Below, piece after piece: positions 50,633 through 53,266 of a stretch of DNA of 53,266 nt. Source of the stretch: Candidatus Kapaibacterium sp. (GTDB taxonomy: Bacteria; Bacteroidota; Ignavibacteria; Kapaibacteriales; WFXC01); the NCBI GenBank assembly GCA_026996895.1, contig JALWJX010000045.1, positions 1 through 53,266 on the forward strand, read 5' to 3'. The position numbers and the translations under genes were made by a program. The notes under the pieces are model-generated. The model was given only the letters and a program-made list of their open reading frames with translations, did not search any database and had not been told where the DNA came from. Positions within the stretch are counted from its first letter, which is position 1. Each line of letters starts with the position of its first letter.

Positions 50633-53112
50633 CAGGATTCTCCTCTTGTATAACTCACTGTCCATTGAGCTGCCAGGTAATATATGTCGAATTTTCCGGC
50701 GCCCCCTGCGGTTTCGGGGTTGACGAAGACATTTGCTGCCAGTTTCTGGATGAAGCTCCGTGCTTCGTTATCGGAAAGGCGTTCAGCCAGTCGTGCCAGA
50801 TGATAGGCGCCCCGCCATTGCCAGGGACCGGGGGCGAAGTGTTGCCGCTTGCCAGCGCGGTACAGTTCGATCAGGCGATGCAGAAAGCTCCGGGGAAGAA
50901 TGTTTTGCTTTACCCACTGGATCCATTGGGAGGTAATCTTCCGGGCGGTTGCAAAATCCTGCCAGTCCAGGGTAACGTCGAAGAAGGTAATCGCATCTTT
51001 GGCCCTACCATTTGCCCGCTCGAAATGCTTCGCTGCTTCTTCCGCTTCCTGCGCAAGCTGCGCTGCCCGGAAAATGGGGAATTTATCATCGAACAGCGCA
51101 ATGCCTCCGGAAATGCTCAGGCGGGGGTGGTGTCCGGTGAATTCCCGAAAACGTTCCCGAATCCACAGTGCAACGTCGGGAAGAATTTGCCACGGACCGA
51201 CGAGGAAAAGGTCATCGCCACCGGCGTAGACAATCAGCAGGGCTCCGGGGAGCGGGGTGCATTTGGATTCCGAAGCTCTTTCTACAATGCCATCGCGCAG
51301 CGACCAGAAGAGCCCTCCGAGACGATTCAGGTAGCTGCTGAAGAAAAAGTCCAGCATTGCCGAAAGCTGCATCATTCGGGAAAATGTAGCAGCCGTGCCG
51401 AAGCCGTGGGCAAAAATGCTTCCCAGGTTGTCCACATCCATCCGCAGCACTGCCAGCCGCTTCAATCCCTGCGCGTGTTCCTGAACGAGATCTGTAAAAT
51501 CCAACGGTTTTCGTGATCGTGTTTGCGGTGCCCACGTTCCAGCATAAAATCGCCAGCCGGTAAGGTGCGGATTGTCCAGAAATCGATCATCGTTGAAAAG
51601 CTGAACCAGTTCGGCATCGCGAAGTCGGGGATCTGTGAGTTTCTGCGGTATTGCTACCCACCACCGACCGGGACGAATTTCGACGCTATCAGGCAGTGGG
51701 GTGCGGGCAAAAGCGATGGCGCGAGGATGGGAGCGCAGAAGATACCCCAGCCGCTGTGCCCGCTCCTGCTCTGGTGCCACTGTTATGGTTTCTTCGTTTC
51801 CATCTTCGGAAACTTCCAGCAGTTGGCTTCCCACGTGCTTGCCGTCAACAAAGATGTGCTTGACCCTTAAGGGACCGATGGGTTCTCCTTTCTGGATCTG
51901 CACCGGTTGATCTGTAGAGTACAAATCTCGATTGGTAGCTTCGCACCGTTTTGTGTATCCAAATGGAGCAGAGGGGTTCAGGAAGAAATCCATCGAGCGG
52001 ATGGTTGTTGCAAAAGCGCGAAGCTGCTCCCGTTTGGCATCAGCGATCGCACGTCCCCATAACCGGGCAACCGTTGCTGGATTCTGGAGATCACCATCGG
52101 TAAAAGCAGTGGTACCAATGGAGAGTCCAAGCACGGCGTCAAATTCATCAGCGAAGAACTGTTCCGTATCTTCCCGAACGGCACGCAGTACTTGCCGTGC
52201 CTTTTCCGTATTCGGAAGAAGCAAGAAAAATTTTCCGCCACCGGAGTACAATAAATTGGCAAGGGAGTGATCCAACCGCTCCAGAATGTCCATTGCAACG
52301 ATTTCCGTGAGCAGTTGGAGCAGGAAGGATCGCCCTTTCAGCGCTTTTGCCGCCCCTTTATAGCTGATGTCGTACAGATAGCTCTGGATACCGGAGAGAT
52401 CGCCAACCGCCAGTATGTAGCGTTCTGTATCGGAACGATCGATCGGCTCATCAGAATGGAAGTGCAGGTAATCGTAGAGCGCTACAGCCAGCGCAGCCGT
52501 TAGTTTGGAGTGTTCGTAGAGAGAAACGTCGGGCATATAGTACGCAGCAGGAACGCACCACAGGTATTTGCGAAGGAAGAACAAGAGTCGGTTTCTGGAA
52601 AGAGGAGCGTCCTGAGCTAAGGATTGAATCTCGCTTTCCATTTGCTGGAGGTGAGCGCTGTATTGCTTCTGAAGGTGCTGGGCATCGGGAGCGGTGGAAA
52701 TTGGGAATTCGTATGCTTCAGGTGTCAGGGAGCACAGCGGCTGATAGCTTTGAGAGGCTTCGTCCTGATACAGAGTGCTGAAGATCGAATGCTGGAGCTG
52801 GAGTTTTCCGGTGTGGGAATGCTGACGCTCCGCTGCGGCTAAGGAATCCGCTCGGTGAATGATGGCGGCAAGCCGTTCCAGCGATGCCGGAATTGCCTCC
52901 GTCCGCTGATGATGGGTTTCGATGAGTGTCAGTAGTTGCTGCAGTTGCTCTTCGGAAAGAAAGGGGGCAAAAATGCGGTGGGCTAACCGGGCAGAAAGCA
53001 GCTCGTGTACTTGCTGGAATCCCGTGGCGCGTTGCGGCAGCTTCCCGATATCGTGAAACAGGGCTGCATAGAACAGCAAGTCGCGTTCCGAGAGTTGCAG
53101 TTGTTGGCTCAT
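50632..53112 (-). CDS. csm1: Csm1 (Cas10), type III-A signature protein with HD and GGDD
   Basis: 826 residues from ATG 53112 (GGGA eight bases upstream; ATG 53127 has none). The N-terminal HD nuclease motif is 'ALFHDIGKLPQRA' (His20, Asp21), expected to cut single-stranded DNA during transcription. The first Palm region follows 'ILAVGDLSGIQSYLYDISYKGAAKALKGRSFLL', a Cas10 hallmark. The cyclase motif 'IVYAGGDDLFLVG' (GGDD at about 631-634) is intact, so cyclic oligoadenylate synthesis is expected. Other hallmarks are 'RLAVLRMDVDNLGSIFAHGF' and 'SISGGIALFDDKFPI'. It is the first gene in the operon; about 150 bases lie upstream to the window edge, holding its promoter. Confidence 0.96.
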   Translation of the reverse strand: MSQQLQLSERDLLFYAALFHDIGKLPQRATGFQQVHELLSARLAHRIFAPFLSEEQLQQLLTLIETHHQRTEAIPASLERLAAIIHRADSLAAAERQHSHTGKLQLQHSIFSTLYQDEASQSYQPLCSLTPEAYEFPISTAPDAQHLQKQYSAHLQQMESEIQSLAQDAPLSRNRLLFFLRKYLWCVPAAYYMPDVSLYEHSKLTAALAVALYDYLHFHSDEPIDRSDTERYILAVGDLSGIQSYLYDISYKGAAKALKGRSFLLQLLTEIVAMDILERLDHSLANLLYSGGGKFFLLLPNTEKARQVLRAVREDTEQFFADEFDAVLGLSIGTTAFTDGDLQNPATVARLWGRAIADAKREQLRAFATTIRSMDFFLNPSAPFGYTKRCEATNRDLYSTDQPVQIQKGEPIGPLRVKHIFVDGKHVGSQLLEVSEDGNEETITVAPEQERAQRLGYLLRSHPRAIAFARTPLPDSVEIRPGRWWVAIPQKLTDPRLRDAELVQLFNDDRFLDNPHLTGWRFYAGTWAPQTRSRKPLDFTDLVQEHAQGLKRLAVLRMDVDNLGSIFAHGFGTAATFSRMMQLSAMLDFFFSSYLNRLGGLFWSLRDGIVERASESKCTPLPGALLIVYAGGDDLFLVGPWQILPDVALWIRERFREFTGHHPRLSISGGIALFDDKFPIFRAAQLAQEAEEAAKHFERANGRAKDAITFFDVTLDWQDFATARKITSQWIQWVKQNILPRSFLHRLIELYRAGKRQHFAPGPWQWRGAYHLARLAERLSDNEARSFIQKLAANVFVNPETAGGAGKFDIYYLAAQWTVSYTRGES

Positions 53113-53266
53113 TCTGTATCCCGTCATTTTGTATGAATCAGCAGCGTTCGTTGCGTAAATGGCAGCTTGATGTAATGATGGGTGTTCCCGTAATTGCCCA
53201 TTGCGGAAATTCTTAAAAGGCGGTAGAGCGACTCTGACGGTAGCTGGCGGCGCAATAGAAGATTGA

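Noticed and set aside
53136-53219. 27-codon plus-strand frame upstream of csm1
   Set aside because: Too short, no ribosome-binding site, lies in the csm promoter region.
53213-53266. Minus-strand open frame reaching the window edge, 17 codons before a stop
   Set aside because: Could be the end of a gene upstream of csm1, but nothing recognisable can be read in so few residues.
1-53266. CRISPR array, tRNA or rRNA genes, insertion sequence
   Set aside because: No direct repeats at regular spacing, no cloverleaf with tRNA landmarks, and no transposase or integrase motifs were found on either strand.

Overview
The window looks like chromosomal DNA (roughly half G+C by eye) from a Gram-negative bacterium of the Bacteroidota/Chlorobiota (FCB) group, possibly an Ignavibacteria- or Kapabacteria-like lineage. 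The evidence is a PorU-type type IX secretion (T9SS) sortase, several secreted proteins with T9SS-like C-terminal sorting domains, a histone H1-like protein of the Bacteroidota type, DUF5683, lipoproteins, and an HYC_CC_PP-like protein beside a CusA/CzcA pump. The finer placement is inference. No rRNA, tRNA, insertion sequence or CRISPR array was seen.

Layout. 1-3.7 kb: the 3' end of a secreted protein, then a minus-strand run ybaB - recR - methyltransferase - two NTF2-like lipoproteins. 3.8-10.2 kb (plus): pspA, a YbjN-like protein, a GlcD-type FAD oxidase and a 1227-residue fused 2-oxoglutarate dehydrogenase/decarboxylase of the Kgd type. 10.3-18.1 kb (plus): TPR-thioredoxin protein, argS, FtsB/DivIC, ROK kinase, RidA, DUF5683 protein, gamma-glutamyltransferase. 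18.2-21.7 kb (minus): TPR protein and PafA-like phosphatase. 21.9-31.9 kb: IgGFc-binding-like T9SS cargo, a divergent GT9 glycosyltransferase, and a very long PorU. 32.4-33.9 kb: histone H1-like protein overlapping a MoxR ATPase. 34.0-38.9 kb: a WD40 + CRD/OmpA pair that together resemble a split PorE, divergent from a Rieske lipoprotein and a cargo protein with a CxxCH motif. 39.1-46.4 kb: copper/silver-type RND efflux operon (HYC_CC_PP-like, CusA, TolC, CusB). 46.35-46.67 kb: a block of nested inverted repeats. 46.7-53.1 kb (minus): type III-A CRISPR effector operon csm1-csm2-csm3-csm4-csm5 followed directly by a small gene that may belong to the cyclic-oligoadenylate signalling system.

How the genes fit together. 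PorU, the WD40/OmpA pair and three or four cargo-like proteins point to an active T9SS. The metal-efflux operon forms a complete tripartite pump. Csm1 keeps both its HD and GGDD motifs, so the type III-A complex should cut DNA and make cyclic oligoadenylates. No Csm6, Cas6, Cas1/Cas2 or array is inside the window. The strongest leads are the 134-residue gene after csm5, the split PorE-like pair, the cloverleaf-like repeat pair at 46.5 kb, and the Kgd fusion outside Actinobacteria.
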